DNA of 64,000 nucleotides from Sphingobacteriales bacterium 16-39-50 (GTDB lineage: Bacteria > Bacteroidota > Bacteroidia > Sphingobacteriales > Sphingobacteriaceae), in the NCBI GenBank assembly GCA_002257025.1, contig NCHA01000020.1, forward strand, positions 1-64,000, read 5' to 3'. The notes beneath the pieces are model-generated. The model saw only the letters and a program-made list of their open reading frames with translations, made no database searches and was not told the DNA's origin. This document shows positions 45,553 through 54,198 of the stretch, piece after piece. Each line of letters starts with the position of its first letter. Position 1 is the first letter of the stretch. Made by a program: the position numbers and the translations under genes.

Positions 45553-46782
45553 ATGGTCTATTACAAGCTTATTTTAGATACAAGAAGAAAAAGAACAGAT
45601 AGTATCTACCCTGTGGTTATAAGAATCACTTTCAATAGGACTCATTCTACAATCTCAACAGGAGTTCGACTAAAAGAACAACATTGGGACTCTGCTTCTC
45701 AGTTAGTTAGTAAGAATAATCAAAATTTTCAATCAATCAACAAAAGCATTTCTGATAAATACTTAAAAGTGCAAAAGGCAATTCTCAAGCTACAAGAATC
45801 TAACGAATTCAGTTTTGAAAAGTTGAGAATAGAATTATCCGATAAACCAATTGTTAAAGTAGAACAGATTTCATTCTATGAATTCAGCAATAAGTTGATA
45901 GTGGATATGATGAAACTTAATCAAACTGGCAATGGTTTAATTTATCAGACTGCTTTAAACAGATTCATAGCTTATTCCAACAAGTCACTAAAATTTCAAG
46001 AGATTGACTATAATTTGCTTAATGGCTTTAAAAACAGTTTAATACTGAGTGGGGTAAAACAGAATACAATCAGTAATTATTTCAGAACCCTAAAAGCTAT
46101 TTACAATAAGGCTATCAAAGCAAAAGTTGTAGATAGGTCATTATACCCTTTTTATGATATATCAATCAGACAAGAGAAAACAATCAATAGAGCAGTTTCT
46201 GTTAAACAGATCAAAAATATTGTATCACATGAATTAAAAATCAATTCTTCAGAGTGGCATGCCAGAAACTATTTTATGCTAAGCTTCTTATTGATAGGGG
46301 TCTCATTTACTGATTTAGCATATTTAAAACCTGAGAACATTGTTAAAGGCCGTATTATCTTTTCTAGGAGAAAAACTCATAAGCGGTATAGCATTAAGTT
46401 GCTTGAAGAAACCAAGAAAATTTTAAGCTATTGTACAACCTCAGATTCAAAATATCTGTTACCTATTATTATTTGTAATGTACAAGAAGATAGTATTCAG
46501 GCTAAAAAATTGATTTCTCAGTGGATTAAAACGACCAATAAGTATTTGAAGCGGATTGGCACAGAAATAGGATTAGAGAGCCCTTTAACTACTTATGTAG
46601 CCAGACATACTTGGGCAACCACTGCAAAAAGACTAGGTTATTCAAATGAGTTAATAGCAGAAGCAATGGGACATGAATATGGGAACAGGACTACTGCTAT
46701 ATATTTGGATTCATTTGATCAGGATGTAATAGATGAGATGAATAAAGAGATTTCCAAAAATATCATCCATAATAAATTATAA
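45553..46782 (+). CDS. Tyrosine recombinase (integrase of element B)
   Basis: 409 residues of the Bacteroidota transposon-integrase type: an N-terminal arm-binding domain (about 1-85), a SAM5-like core-binding domain (about 100-200) and the catalytic domain. Arg II and the adjacent His are in YVARHTWATTAKRL, the third His in AMGHEYG and the Tyr in TTAIYLDSF. The Arg I position reads LLIGVSFTDLAYL with Ser in place of Arg, as in IntDOT-like enzymes. It lies 150 bases inside the left att repeat and should be the recombinase of element B. Confidence 0.93.
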   Translation: MVYYKLILDTRRKRTDSIYPVVIRITFNRTHSTISTGVRLKEQHWDSASQLVSKNNQNFQSINKSISDKYLKVQKAILKLQESNEFSFEKLRIELSDKPIVKVEQISFYEFSNKLIVDMMKLNQTGNGLIYQTALNRFIAYSNKSLKFQEIDYNLLNGFKNSLILSGVKQNTISNYFRTLKAIYNKAIKAKVVDRSLYPFYDISIRQEKTINRAVSVKQIKNIVSHELKINSSEWHARNYFMLSFLLIGVSFTDLAYLKPENIVKGRIIFSRRKTHKRYSIKLLEETKKILSYCTTSDSKYLLPIIICNVQEDSIQAKKLISQWIKTTNKYLKRIGTEIGLESPLTTYVARHTWATTAKRLGYSNELIAEAMGHEYGNRTTAIYLDSFDQDVIDEMNKEISKNIIHNKL

Positions 46783-46893
46783 AGTAAAACCAATATAAAA
46801 GTCATCATCATTATTTAGGAACTATAAAAAATCTAGCATTTAATAATCTAAAATTATTTGAAAGTGATATATTAGGATTTAGCAAGTGAAGAT

Positions 46894-48927
46894 ATGACCA
46901 GTATACTTAATGATGATGATGACCTGTTAGCCTATCCCTCTAAAAACAAATTTTTAAAGTCAAATAGAGTAATTGCTGTTTCGGAATTGGAGGAAAAATA
47001 TCAGCACGACAATATAATTTTTATCCCTGATGGTGAGTATTTGAAATTAGATTTTTTACCAAATGGCATAATCAATAAAACAGAAACAGGAATTGGAGGC
47101 ACAACAGTTGAGGCAAAATCCAAACGTAATTCTATTATAGTAGAGCCGTTAAAGTCAATAGCAGCTACAAAAGCAATGGAGCATAAGAACTCTTTGTATG
47201 TTGGAAGTCCAACAAATTTGTATAACAATGCAAAGCGTGTGACCGATAATGATATTATTTCATATCATTCATCAGATATTAAAGATAAAAAGATATTTGT
47301 TGTTGCAGACAGCTTACCACGTCTAATAAAATGCATAGGAGAGAGTGTCTATAAAGAATACTTCTTATTAATTGACGAGATAGATTCATATCAAGAAGAT
47401 TCAGCATTTCGAGGGAATATTGAAAAATGCATTGATTATTATAATTTTTTTCCACCTGAAAATAGAGCATTAATTTCAGCTACCATTAATGACTTTTCTA
47501 ACCCCAATTTAGAAAATGAAAAGCTCACAATTTATAAATATAAAAATCCTAGAACCAGACGTGTTGAATTGGTTTTAACAGACAATGTTGAACGTCATAC
47601 TATAGAAACAATTTTAAAGCTTTATGGTGATGGACAAAAAATAGTAATTGCTTACAATGTTCTTAGGCCAATAATATCAATAATTGAGACCCTAATAAAT
47701 GATTATAATATTGATAAAGAAGAATTCGGAGTTTTATGTGGGGAATCAAGCGAAGTATTAGCAGATGAATTTTACAGAGATTTTGAGAATAATCTTTTAC
47801 CTAGCAGAATTACATTTAAAACATCAGCATACTTCTCTGGAATTGATATTAATGAACAATACCATTTAATTTCAGTTGTAAACACAAGAATTCCTTTTAC
47901 GATTTTATCAGTTAACAAATTCAAACAAATAGCTGGGAGATGTAGACATAAAAAAAAGTTGTTATCTGAAACCATAATATTTAATGATTTTAAAGAAGAA
48001 GTGTCACTCGTGCCACCAACTGTAGATAGTTTAATAAAGGCTGCACAAATTGATTTATCAGTATTTAATTGCATTAACAAATTAAAAGGAAAAGGAAGTG
48101 ATAAGAAGTATTTTAATTTAAAACAGAAAATTTTTGAAGTTCTTGGTGGTAAAAGCCCTGATGCACTATTAAGAATAAATTATAAAGACGAATATGACAT
48201 TTCTTATTTTAAGATAGATAGATTATTAGAAATACATAAGACCCAATTTATTTATTCAATGACTAACTTGAGAGGAGAGCTTGAAAGAAATAATGTTAAA
48301 GTAACAAAGAGTGAAATTTATTATGGAGATAGATTTGCAGTAAGTACTTCCTCTGGATTTAAGGAATTAAGGAAAAATCAAATAAAGAATGCGATTGATA
48401 CACTATCAAACCTTGAAGAACCTACATCAAAGAACCTTAGAAAACTAATAATTGATAGGCAAAGGTTTAATTATGAGACAAATATTTATAAGGAATATGA
48501 AAAAGTGTTTGGATTTGTGTTTCATAAAGATTTTGTAGAATACCTAAATATGATGAATTTGCCATCAAAATCGAACTTAAAAGAATTTAATAATCTGATC
48601 ATGAAACTTTGGTTTAACACTCTACCACCAGATAGCAAATTCAAGAAGAGTTTAAACAAGGTCTTTGTAAATGGTGAGAAATATAAACCAATCGATATAA
48701 TCAAACATTTGAAACAAATTGATCCAAGTCAAACAAATGATGATTCACTAATATCCTTGTTTAATATCCTTTTTAATACCAAGAGGACAAAAATCAAAAG
48801 TGAAAATGAAGGTTATATTAACGCATATGAAATACTTGGCTCTGCAGTTCCAGAAATTAGAATCATAAAACACAGGGAAGAAGATGATGGTTTTAACTCC
48901 AAATTAGCTACATCAATTTACTTTTAA
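46894..48927 (+). CDS. SF2 helicase-like protein with lysine-less motif I (element B)
   Basis: 677 residues, homologous to the element A protein at 39825-41696. Motifs: NKTETGIGGT (61-70; Gly where Walker A has Lys), YFLLIDEIDSY (about 153), ALISATI (about 192) and KFKQIAGRCRHKKK (about 342). The C-terminal 300 residues are Lys/Asn-rich and helical. It directly follows the integrase. Presence in both elements beside different integrases suggests a core role for the element, such as replication or maintenance, rather than cargo. Confidence 0.75.
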   Translation: MTSILNDDDDLLAYPSKNKFLKSNRVIAVSELEEKYQHDNIIFIPDGEYLKLDFLPNGIINKTETGIGGTTVEAKSKRNSIIVEPLKSIAATKAMEHKNSLYVGSPTNLYNNAKRVTDNDIISYHSSDIKDKKIFVVADSLPRLIKCIGESVYKEYFLLIDEIDSYQEDSAFRGNIEKCIDYYNFFPPENRALISATINDFSNPNLENEKLTIYKYKNPRTRRVELVLTDNVERHTIETILKLYGDGQKIVIAYNVLRPIISIIETLINDYNIDKEEFGVLCGESSEVLADEFYRDFENNLLPSRITFKTSAYFSGIDINEQYHLISVVNTRIPFTILSVNKFKQIAGRCRHKKKLLSETIIFNDFKEEVSLVPPTVDSLIKAAQIDLSVFNCINKLKGKGSDKKYFNLKQKIFEVLGGKSPDALLRINYKDEYDISYFKIDRLLEIHKTQFIYSMTNLRGELERNNVKVTKSEIYYGDRFAVSTSSGFKELRKNQIKNAIDTLSNLEEPTSKNLRKLIIDRQRFNYETNIYKEYEKVFGFVFHKDFVEYLNMMNLPSKSNLKEFNNLIMKLWFNTLPPDSKFKKSLNKVFVNGEKYKPIDIIKHLKQIDPSQTNDDSLISLFNILFNTKRTKIKSENEGYINAYEILGSAVPEIRIIKHREEDDGFNSKLATSIYF

Positions 48928-48942
48928 GGTAATCTATTCTCA

Positions 48943-48994
48943 TTCTCACCTTAGTATTTATTTTATATAATACAAGAGTATATTTAGGTGAGAA
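48943..48994. repeat. Palindromic repeat gamma, copy 1
   Basis: TTCTCACCT at 48943 pairs with AGGTGAGAA at 48986 around a TATTATATAATA-like core. Related copies are at 54011 and 57943. Confidence 0.6.
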
Positions 48995-49173
48995 ATTATT
49001 TATAAAAAAAAATTTTTAAGTACCTAATTGGTAAATAAAATGTATTAGCATTCTCAATACCCTCCCTACAAACACTCCCCTTACTTTATTCTGAGGTCTT
49101 CCTACCGGGGGTACTTGTTATACAATTCTTAAAAAATCAACCCAGTTTAATTAACAATTAAAATCACTTTAAA

Positions 49174-49509
49174 ATGGTTACAGTAACTAATTACGTTCAA
49201 AAAGAGAGTAAGGATGGAAAAAAATTCTTTTCCCTTGAACTTTCAGGAGAAGTTGAAATGGCAATTTCTCAAACAACAGGTAAGATGTTTGCAACAGTTA
49301 GAAAGAGCTTTATGGCTTGTACGTTTGATGAAACCATCTGCAAAACTCTAATTGGAAAGGAATTGCCTGGATGTATTAAAAAAGTTGAGGTTGATGAACC
49401 TTATGAATATACCATTCCAAGTACAGGAGAAACAATCCTATTGGATTACAGGTATGAGTACAGCAATGTTGAAGCCAATCAGACTGTTGAAGCAGCAGTA
49501 TTAGGCTGA
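49174..49509 (+). CDS. Hypothetical small beta-rich protein (111 aa)
   Basis: 111 residues, MVTVTNYVQKESKDGKKFFS onward, alternating strands with no signal peptide. It looks like a small OB- or beta-barrel-type protein such as are common on Bacteroidota conjugative and integrative elements, but I cannot name the family. A strong terminator follows at 49520, so it ends a transcript. Possibly a single-stranded-DNA-binding accessory; that is a guess from shape and place. Confidence 0.6.
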   Translation: MVTVTNYVQKESKDGKKFFSLELSGEVEMAISQTTGKMFATVRKSFMACTFDETICKTLIGKELPGCIKKVEVDEPYEYTIPSTGETILLDYRYEYSNVEANQTVEAAVLG

Positions 49510-49519
49510 AACAATTAAT

Positions 49520-49548
49520 GAGCCTGCCTAATGTGGTAGGCTCTTTTT
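49520..49548 (+). terminator. Intrinsic terminator
   Basis: GAGCCTGCC-taatgt-GGTAGGCTC followed by TTTTT, ten bases after the stop of the 49174 gene. Confidence 0.85.
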
Positions 49549-49572
49549 ATTTCTAAACTAAAAGAATGAATA

Positions 49573-49791
49573 ATGGATGAATATAAATTTTACAGCTTTA
49601 TTGATGACAAGAGCATTTTGGTGATTACACCTAAAAATAAATTAGTCAGGATTAAATGCCCCTTTGCAGTTATGGATTCAGATAAAAAGAAATTTCAGGT
49701 GGATGCAGTTACGAATAAAAACAATATTATCTATTTTAAAATACAAGGCAAAAATCAAAGGCATAGCGCATTCTTAATTGTTAATACATAA
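49573..49791 (+). CDS. Hypothetical small protein (72 aa)
   Basis: 72 residues, MDEYKFYSFIDDKSILVITP, basic in the middle (PKNKLVRIKCPF), probably a small beta fold. No motif recognised. It follows the terminator at 49520 and precedes the ribbon-helix-helix-like gene. Confidence 0.45.
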   Translation: MDEYKFYSFIDDKSILVITPKNKLVRIKCPFAVMDSDKKKFQVDAVTNKNNIIYFKIQGKNQRHSAFLIVNT

Positions 49792-49831
49792 TCTTCATCT
49801 AAGTTTTGGCTCCATTTTCAATTAATTTTTG

Positions 49832-49847
49832 TATATATGTATATACG
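49832..49847. promoter_or_regulatory. Putative operator upstream of the 49865 gene
   Basis: TATATATGTATATACG, 15 of 16 bases identical to 50098-50113 on the other side of the same gene. Nearly palindromic, as expected for a dimeric repressor. Confidence 0.5.
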
Positions 49848-49864
49848 CATTAATAAATAGTTTT

Positions 49865-50095
49865 ATGTCCGATAGAGCAGAGAAAAAAAAAGAAATTCAA
49901 GATGCTATTAAAAACATTGTAGAAGCAAAAGGAAGTGCCAGAGTTACTAACAAAAGAGATAAGGAGGTGAGATATATGTTATGGATAGACAAAGAATTGA
50001 TGAAAAAAGTTAAATTGAAGGCTTTGGAAGAAGAAACAACAGTCAAAGATTTGATTGAATACTCCTTGAAAACCTTTTTAAAAGATTTTGAATAG
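49865..50095 (+). CDS. Ribbon-helix-helix-like DNA-binding protein (76 aa)
   Basis: 76 residues from the ATG at 49865, chosen because the upstream in-frame ATG at 49829 overlaps the putative operator. Lys-rich N-terminal helix, then YMLWIDKELMKKVKLKALEE and TTVKDLIEYSLKTFLK, which fit the strand-helix-helix layout of ParG/Arc-type repressors. Identical-looking sites flank the gene on both sides (49832 and 50098), so autoregulation or partition-like nucleoprotein assembly is plausible. No ParA is nearby. Confidence 0.6.
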   Translation: MSDRAEKKKEIQDAIKNIVEAKGSARVTNKRDKEVRYMLWIDKELMKKVKLKALEEETTVKDLIEYSLKTFLKDFE

Positions 50096-50097
50096 GA

Positions 50098-50113
50098 TAT
50101 ATACGTATATACG
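50098..50113. promoter_or_regulatory. Putative operator downstream of the 49865 gene
   Basis: TATATACGTATATACG, two bases after the stop codon; matches 49832-49847 at 15 of 16 positions. Confidence 0.5.
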
Positions 50114-50203
50114 TCGTTGCTTCATTTTTAACAGAAAAAAATAAATTTCGTTGATAACTTTTGATTTATAAATCTGTTTTACTTTTTAACTTTGAAGTAA
50201 GAA

Positions 50204-50236
50204 AATAAAAAAACCTTGGAGTTTGCAGCTCCAAGG
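50204..50236 (-). terminator. Intrinsic terminator on the minus strand
   Basis: CCTTGGAG-ctgcaaa-CTCCAAGG followed on the minus strand by a T-rich tract. No minus-strand gene lies to its right before 51121, so it implies a non-coding minus-strand transcript, in keeping with the structured RNA candidate at 50600-51095. Confidence 0.75.
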
Positions 50237-50599
50237 TCAAGCAAAGATTTCTCCTTATTACCCTTTTTGGTCTTATTACTTTTGCAGAGTAATTTTACCC
50301 TCGAAGTTTTATCCGGATAACTTATTCAGGGTCTATAGTATCCTGAATAGGTTTAATCAAAATTACCCCCAAATAGACTATTTAACGAATCAGAGTTTTC
50401 CACAGATTGTTAGTGTATCTGCGTCCTAACGCTTAATTGATTGACAATGAGTTGATTTAAAGCAATTTAACTATGTTGAGAACTCTAAAAATAGGGCAAT
50501 TAATGCCACTTAGAATACACTTAATTATAAGTAATAATTGCAATATTATTTGAGTGGGTTTCAACTTATATTCTCCAAGGTTTCAATGTACTATCGATA

Positions 50600-51095
50600 T
50601 TTAAATAATAAAGCCCAATCCATCACCTTCCCCTCTGAGGTGGCTTAAGGAGGGATAAGGTGAGTCTTGGTCTTAATCAGTGCTAACTCTAATCTAATGC
50701 ATATAATTTAACGGCAGTGCTTTTAATTGCCCACACACCTGCCCAGCAGGAAATAAGGCATTCCACCTTCATAAGCTTCCACCAAAAGCACGCCATAATT
50801 CCTTTGCTTATTCCTACCCTAATTCTGTCATACTTTTGGTTTTAAGCAAATTCAGGTTCCATAAAAGCTCCTTTTGGATTTTAAACCCTTGCCTCAAGCT
50901 TTGCTATAAAATCCAACCGCTTTTTCTCCTTTATATGCTCGCCTGCTCATCGCTAAAGGCTTCAAATTTTAAACCCTTTGCATTACCCACCTTGTTTAAA
51001 ATTCTCGTGTCAAGACATTCTCAGCATCGTCCTTATAGGACTCCTTTGCTGAGACCTTTAGCTCAACTCGCAAGAGGCTCGCAATACAACCTAAC
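50600..51095 (-). ncRNA. Long structured RNA candidate (element B copy)
   Basis: Minus-strand counterpart of the element A RNA at 30180-30735. Matching blocks, in order: AGGAGCTTTTATGGAACCTG (50853-50872) to 30403; ATGCC, TTCCTGC and TGTGTG-GGC-GCACTG (50705-50761) to 30585; GACCAAGACTCACCTTATCC (part of 50642-50672, 27 of 31) to 30677; AGAGGGGAAGGTGA (50623-50636) to 30714. Own helices include TCTCAGCA/TGCTGAGA with inner GTCC/GGAC (51018-51053) and GGATTTTA/TAAAATCC (50876-50913). The transcript may run on to the terminator at 50204. The rest of 50114-51121 has no credible gene. Confidence 0.65.
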
Positions 51096-51121
51096 TATTC
51101 AAAATTTTATATATTTATTCA

Positions 51122-51865
51122 ATGATCAATAAAATGGCTATAGTATTAATATTAATCGGATGTGTTATACTGGTCATTGGAATGACCTTTGCTTTGAAAT
51201 CTATCAAGCCCATTTATTTTAACCTAATAGCTGGTATAATCATTTTGATAGGAACACTTTTTGGATTGTTTGGAAAGCAGATACAAGACGCAAATTCGTC
51301 AGAAAAATCGGACAAAATTCTTTCCTCAAGTACCAGTACTGGTGAAAAAGTTGAAAACTTGCAGAATCAACTTGAAAAGCAAGCAGAAACTATTGATGAA
51401 CTTAGAATGGAGAACACAGACCTTTATGGAAAACTTGCATTAGCTACAAAGGAAACGGAGAAACAAATTTTAGGAGATGGAATGCCAAGTTTATCTGCAA
51501 ATTTTCACCCGGATAATTTGATTTCGTTAATTATCTCAAATCCAAATAATTATCCTATTTATGACATTAGATTAACCTTCCCAAACCCAGATCAGACAAA
51601 AATTGTTGAAAAAATGGCAGCCTCAAGCAGTATGCCTTCTTGGGAGGAAATGAGAAATCAATGGATTAATGTAGCCCCCTTTAATTTATCACCAAAGAGC
51701 ACTTTGGCATTCTATAATTTCTATATGCCTGCATCATTACAAACAGCTGCCTGCTTTACTAATATTGTTACAAGAAATGGAACATTTTCTGGACGTATCA
51801 CTGTTACAAGAAGTGGGGGAACATTTAAGTATAGTACAGATATAAGAAAAGCCAAGCCATTTTGA
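51122..51865 (+). CDS. Two-helix membrane protein with coiled coil
   Basis: 247 residues (an ATG at 51134 is an alternative). Two hydrophobic helices (about 5-25 and 33-52), a short cytosolic linker, a coiled coil (about 75-112, VENLQNQLEKQAETIDELRM) and a probably immunoglobulin-like beta domain (LSANFHPDNLISLIISNPNN onward). It has the same general layout as the element A protein at 27668-28519. Function unknown; it precedes the DUF262/HEPN pair. Confidence 0.65.
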   Translation: MINKMAIVLILIGCVILVIGMTFALKSIKPIYFNLIAGIIILIGTLFGLFGKQIQDANSSEKSDKILSSSTSTGEKVENLQNQLEKQAETIDELRMENTDLYGKLALATKETEKQILGDGMPSLSANFHPDNLISLIISNPNNYPIYDIRLTFPNPDQTKIVEKMAASSSMPSWEEMRNQWINVAPFNLSPKSTLAFYNFYMPASLQTAACFTNIVTRNGTFSGRITVTRSGGTFKYSTDIRKAKPF

Positions 51866-52046
51866 GATCATACCGTCCCATATTTATCTATTGAGTAAAC
51901 TATTCTGCCATAGTCCTTATAGGGCCCTAATCTAAAATCTATAACTCTACTTTCAACGGCCTTTATCAATGAAAGATTATTGAAAAGTTGGAAATAGGTT
52001 TAATTATCAGCAAATTTAAGAAAGCATCAAAAAAATCATCTCGCGT

Positions 52047-53174
52047 ATGGAAACACCTATAACTGCCCAAATTGAAAAATTAGAAAAAGAAATTTCTAAC
52101 GAGAGAGAAAGATTATCTAGTGATAGAATGGATATATCCTTTGGAGAGTTAATTAATTTATATAAAAATCAAGAATTAATAATCCGACCTGAATATCAGA
52201 GGCTATATAGATGGAATTTAAAGCAAAAGACTGCTCTTATTGAATCAATCTTATTGGGTATTCCAATACCTCCAATATTTGTTGCTGAAGATTCAGAAGG
52301 AGTATGGGAGTTAGTTGATGGACTGCAAAGAGTATCATCATTTATTAGTTTTTTTGGAGAGCTTGACGATGACCTTACTAAAATGCCTGAGGAATTAAAT
52401 GATGAGATAGTAGTTGAAGAGGATTTAAGAGTTTGGAATAAGTGGAGTCTTGAAGCTGGAAGTCTTGTGCCAAGCCTTGAAGATATTGATATAGATTCAC
52501 TACCTAATAAGTATAAAATAAATCTTAAAAGAGCTGTTTGTAGAGTTGAGATATTGAGAGGAGAAAGTAGTACAGCAATGAAATATGAATTGTTTAAAAG
52601 ATTAAATTCTGGAGGGTCTAAATTAACACCACAAGAAATTAGGAATGCAATTTATAGAGGGATCAATCCCATTGTAAATGAATTGCTAAGTGAACTTTCA
52701 AAGAATCCAGCTTTCCTGAAACTTACAGCCCTAAGTAATCAGAAGAAACAGGAGCTATATGACCAGGAACTTATTTTAAGATTTATTGCACTTTTAAATA
52801 ATCAGGAGAGTGTTAATGATAATCTCGAAAATTATTTAAATCACTATATGGAAAGTGCTGTGAAATCACCTGTATTTGATAAAGTTGGTCTCGAAAAGAT
52901 ATTTAATGAGGTTATTGATATTATTCATAAAGTTGGTGATGAGAAAACTTTCAGGAATCAAAGTAATCTATTTGTACCTGCCTTGTTTGAAGGGATCACT
53001 ATTGGGGTTGCTCAAAATATTGACAAATATAGGAATAACGATAGCTTATTGAAGGAAAGAATAAATGCAATAAAAATTGATAGTGATTTTAAAAAATACT
53101 CTGGTAGTGCATCAAATAGCAAATCAAGAGTTAAAAATAGATTAACAAGAGCAAATCAAATATTTCAAGAGTAG
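52047..53174 (+). CDS. DUF262 (ParB/Srx-fold, GmrS-like) protein
   Basis: 375 residues. The N-terminal DUF262 domain has the core FGELINLYKNQELIIRPEYQ, LIESILLGIPIPPIF and the ParB-fold nucleotide-binding motif ELVDGLQRVSSF (about 89-99). DUF262 is the N-terminal part of GmrSD-type modification-dependent enzymes and is frequent in defence loci. The C-terminal HNH domain seen in GmrD is not obvious here. It is 9 bases upstream of a HEPN protein, and this DUF262 plus MAE_28990-type HEPN pairing is known from comparative genomics as a likely defence unit. Confidence 0.85.
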   Translation: METPITAQIEKLEKEISNERERLSSDRMDISFGELINLYKNQELIIRPEYQRLYRWNLKQKTALIESILLGIPIPPIFVAEDSEGVWELVDGLQRVSSFISFFGELDDDLTKMPEELNDEIVVEEDLRVWNKWSLEAGSLVPSLEDIDIDSLPNKYKINLKRAVCRVEILRGESSTAMKYELFKRLNSGGSKLTPQEIRNAIYRGINPIVNELLSELSKNPAFLKLTALSNQKKQELYDQELILRFIALLNNQESVNDNLENYLNHYMESAVKSPVFDKVGLEKIFNEVIDIIHKVGDEKTFRNQSNLFVPALFEGITIGVAQNIDKYRNNDSLLKERINAIKIDSDFKKYSGSASNSKSRVKNRLTRANQIFQE

Positions 53175-53183
53175 ATTCTAGTT

Positions 53184-53855
53184 ATGAATCGTTTTGAGGA
53201 ATTAATTGAAAAGGATATAGATGAAAGGGCAACCGCTCTTTTTGAAATTGAAAAGGTTCTTTTTACCAAGCGATATAATTTATCAAAAAAACACACTGAA
53301 ATATTTTCAGTGCAATCAATTTCCATGATATATGCTATCTGGGAAGGGTTTATTCAAACCTCCTTTTGTTTGTTAGCAGATGAAATTAATACTCAAAATA
53401 TTCATCCAGAGAATTTAAAAGAAGAATTATACATCCATCACATGGAGAGTACATTTAAACAATTGAATGAATATCCTAATAAAAGCAATAAAAAAATTTC
53501 CTTTTTTAATAAGCTTAAAGAGTTTTTTGGATTTGATGTAGTAAGGTTAAAATCAGGTGTCAACACCCAAAGTAATATTAGTTATGAGGTTTTAAATGGC
53601 ATATTAAAATCGTACTGTTTAATCCCATTCCCAGAACATTGGAGTATTTATTCATATCCAAACACCAGCCTCAAGGATTCTTTGAGTCTCTTTTTAAGAT
53701 ATCGTAATGGAGTAGCTCATGGAGGTGATATAAGTTCCGAAGAAAAGGTTACTCAAGAAGTATTCGATAGGTATAAAAAACTCGTATTAAATCTTATGTA
53801 TGAGATACAAATTAAAATGAATGAAGCGCAGAGGAATACACAATACTTAAAATAA
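53184..53855 (+). CDS. HEPN domain protein (MAE_28990 type)
   Basis: 223 residues, helical. The HEPN signature is RYRNGVAHGG (about 172-181, R-N-x3-H), preceded by the N-terminal helix region SISMIYAIWEGFIQTSFCLL that is typical of the MAE_28990/MAE_18760 group. HEPN proteins with this motif are usually metal-independent RNases. It is tightly linked to the DUF262 gene and is probably its effector or partner. No antitoxin nucleotidyltransferase lies beside it. Confidence 0.8.
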   Translation: MNRFEELIEKDIDERATALFEIEKVLFTKRYNLSKKHTEIFSVQSISMIYAIWEGFIQTSFCLLADEINTQNIHPENLKEELYIHHMESTFKQLNEYPNKSNKKISFFNKLKEFFGFDVVRLKSGVNTQSNISYEVLNGILKSYCLIPFPEHWSIYSYPNTSLKDSLSLFLRYRNGVAHGGDISSEEKVTQEVFDRYKKLVLNLMYEIQIKMNEAQRNTQYLK

Positions 53856-53937
53856 TTTGATTCGTATATAATTTGATATCAAAATTTTGTTGAATATGAC
53901 GCTCTATTTTTCTGTCTCATTAAAAGTTTTATACTAC

Positions 53938-53979
53938 GTACCATTTACTTTCATAAACAATATTAAAAGTAAGTGGTAC
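53938..53979. repeat. Palindromic repeat beta-prime, copy 1
   Basis: GTACCATTTACTTT pairs with AAAGTAAGTGGTAC over 42 bases. Copies at 57867 and 59041. Confidence 0.65.
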
Positions 53980-54010
53980 AACATATTATTTAATAATTTT
54001 TGACTACAAT

Positions 54011-54062
54011 TTCTCACCTAACCATTATTATTTCTTATAATTTAGTATAGTTTAAGTGAGAA
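54011..54062. repeat. Palindromic repeat gamma, copy 2
   Basis: TTCTCACCTAA ... TTTAAGTGAGAA, 52 bases; about 85 percent identical to copy 3 at 57943, including the inner CTTATAATTTAGTATA. Confidence 0.7.
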
Positions 54063-54198
54063 TTTAGACGTATAATTTCTGAAGGTGCAAACAGTCACTC
54101 CATTTATACTCCCTTCCCAACTAAATTTATCTGGAAAATTTTCTGATTTTTTTACAGCGACGAGTTAAATTAAATATTCACGCTTGAAACCTATAAAT

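Noticed and set aside
50836..51132. 98-codon plus-strand ORF in the element B RNA region
   Set aside because: It runs antisense to the structured RNA candidate and its sequence is explained by the inverted repeats there.
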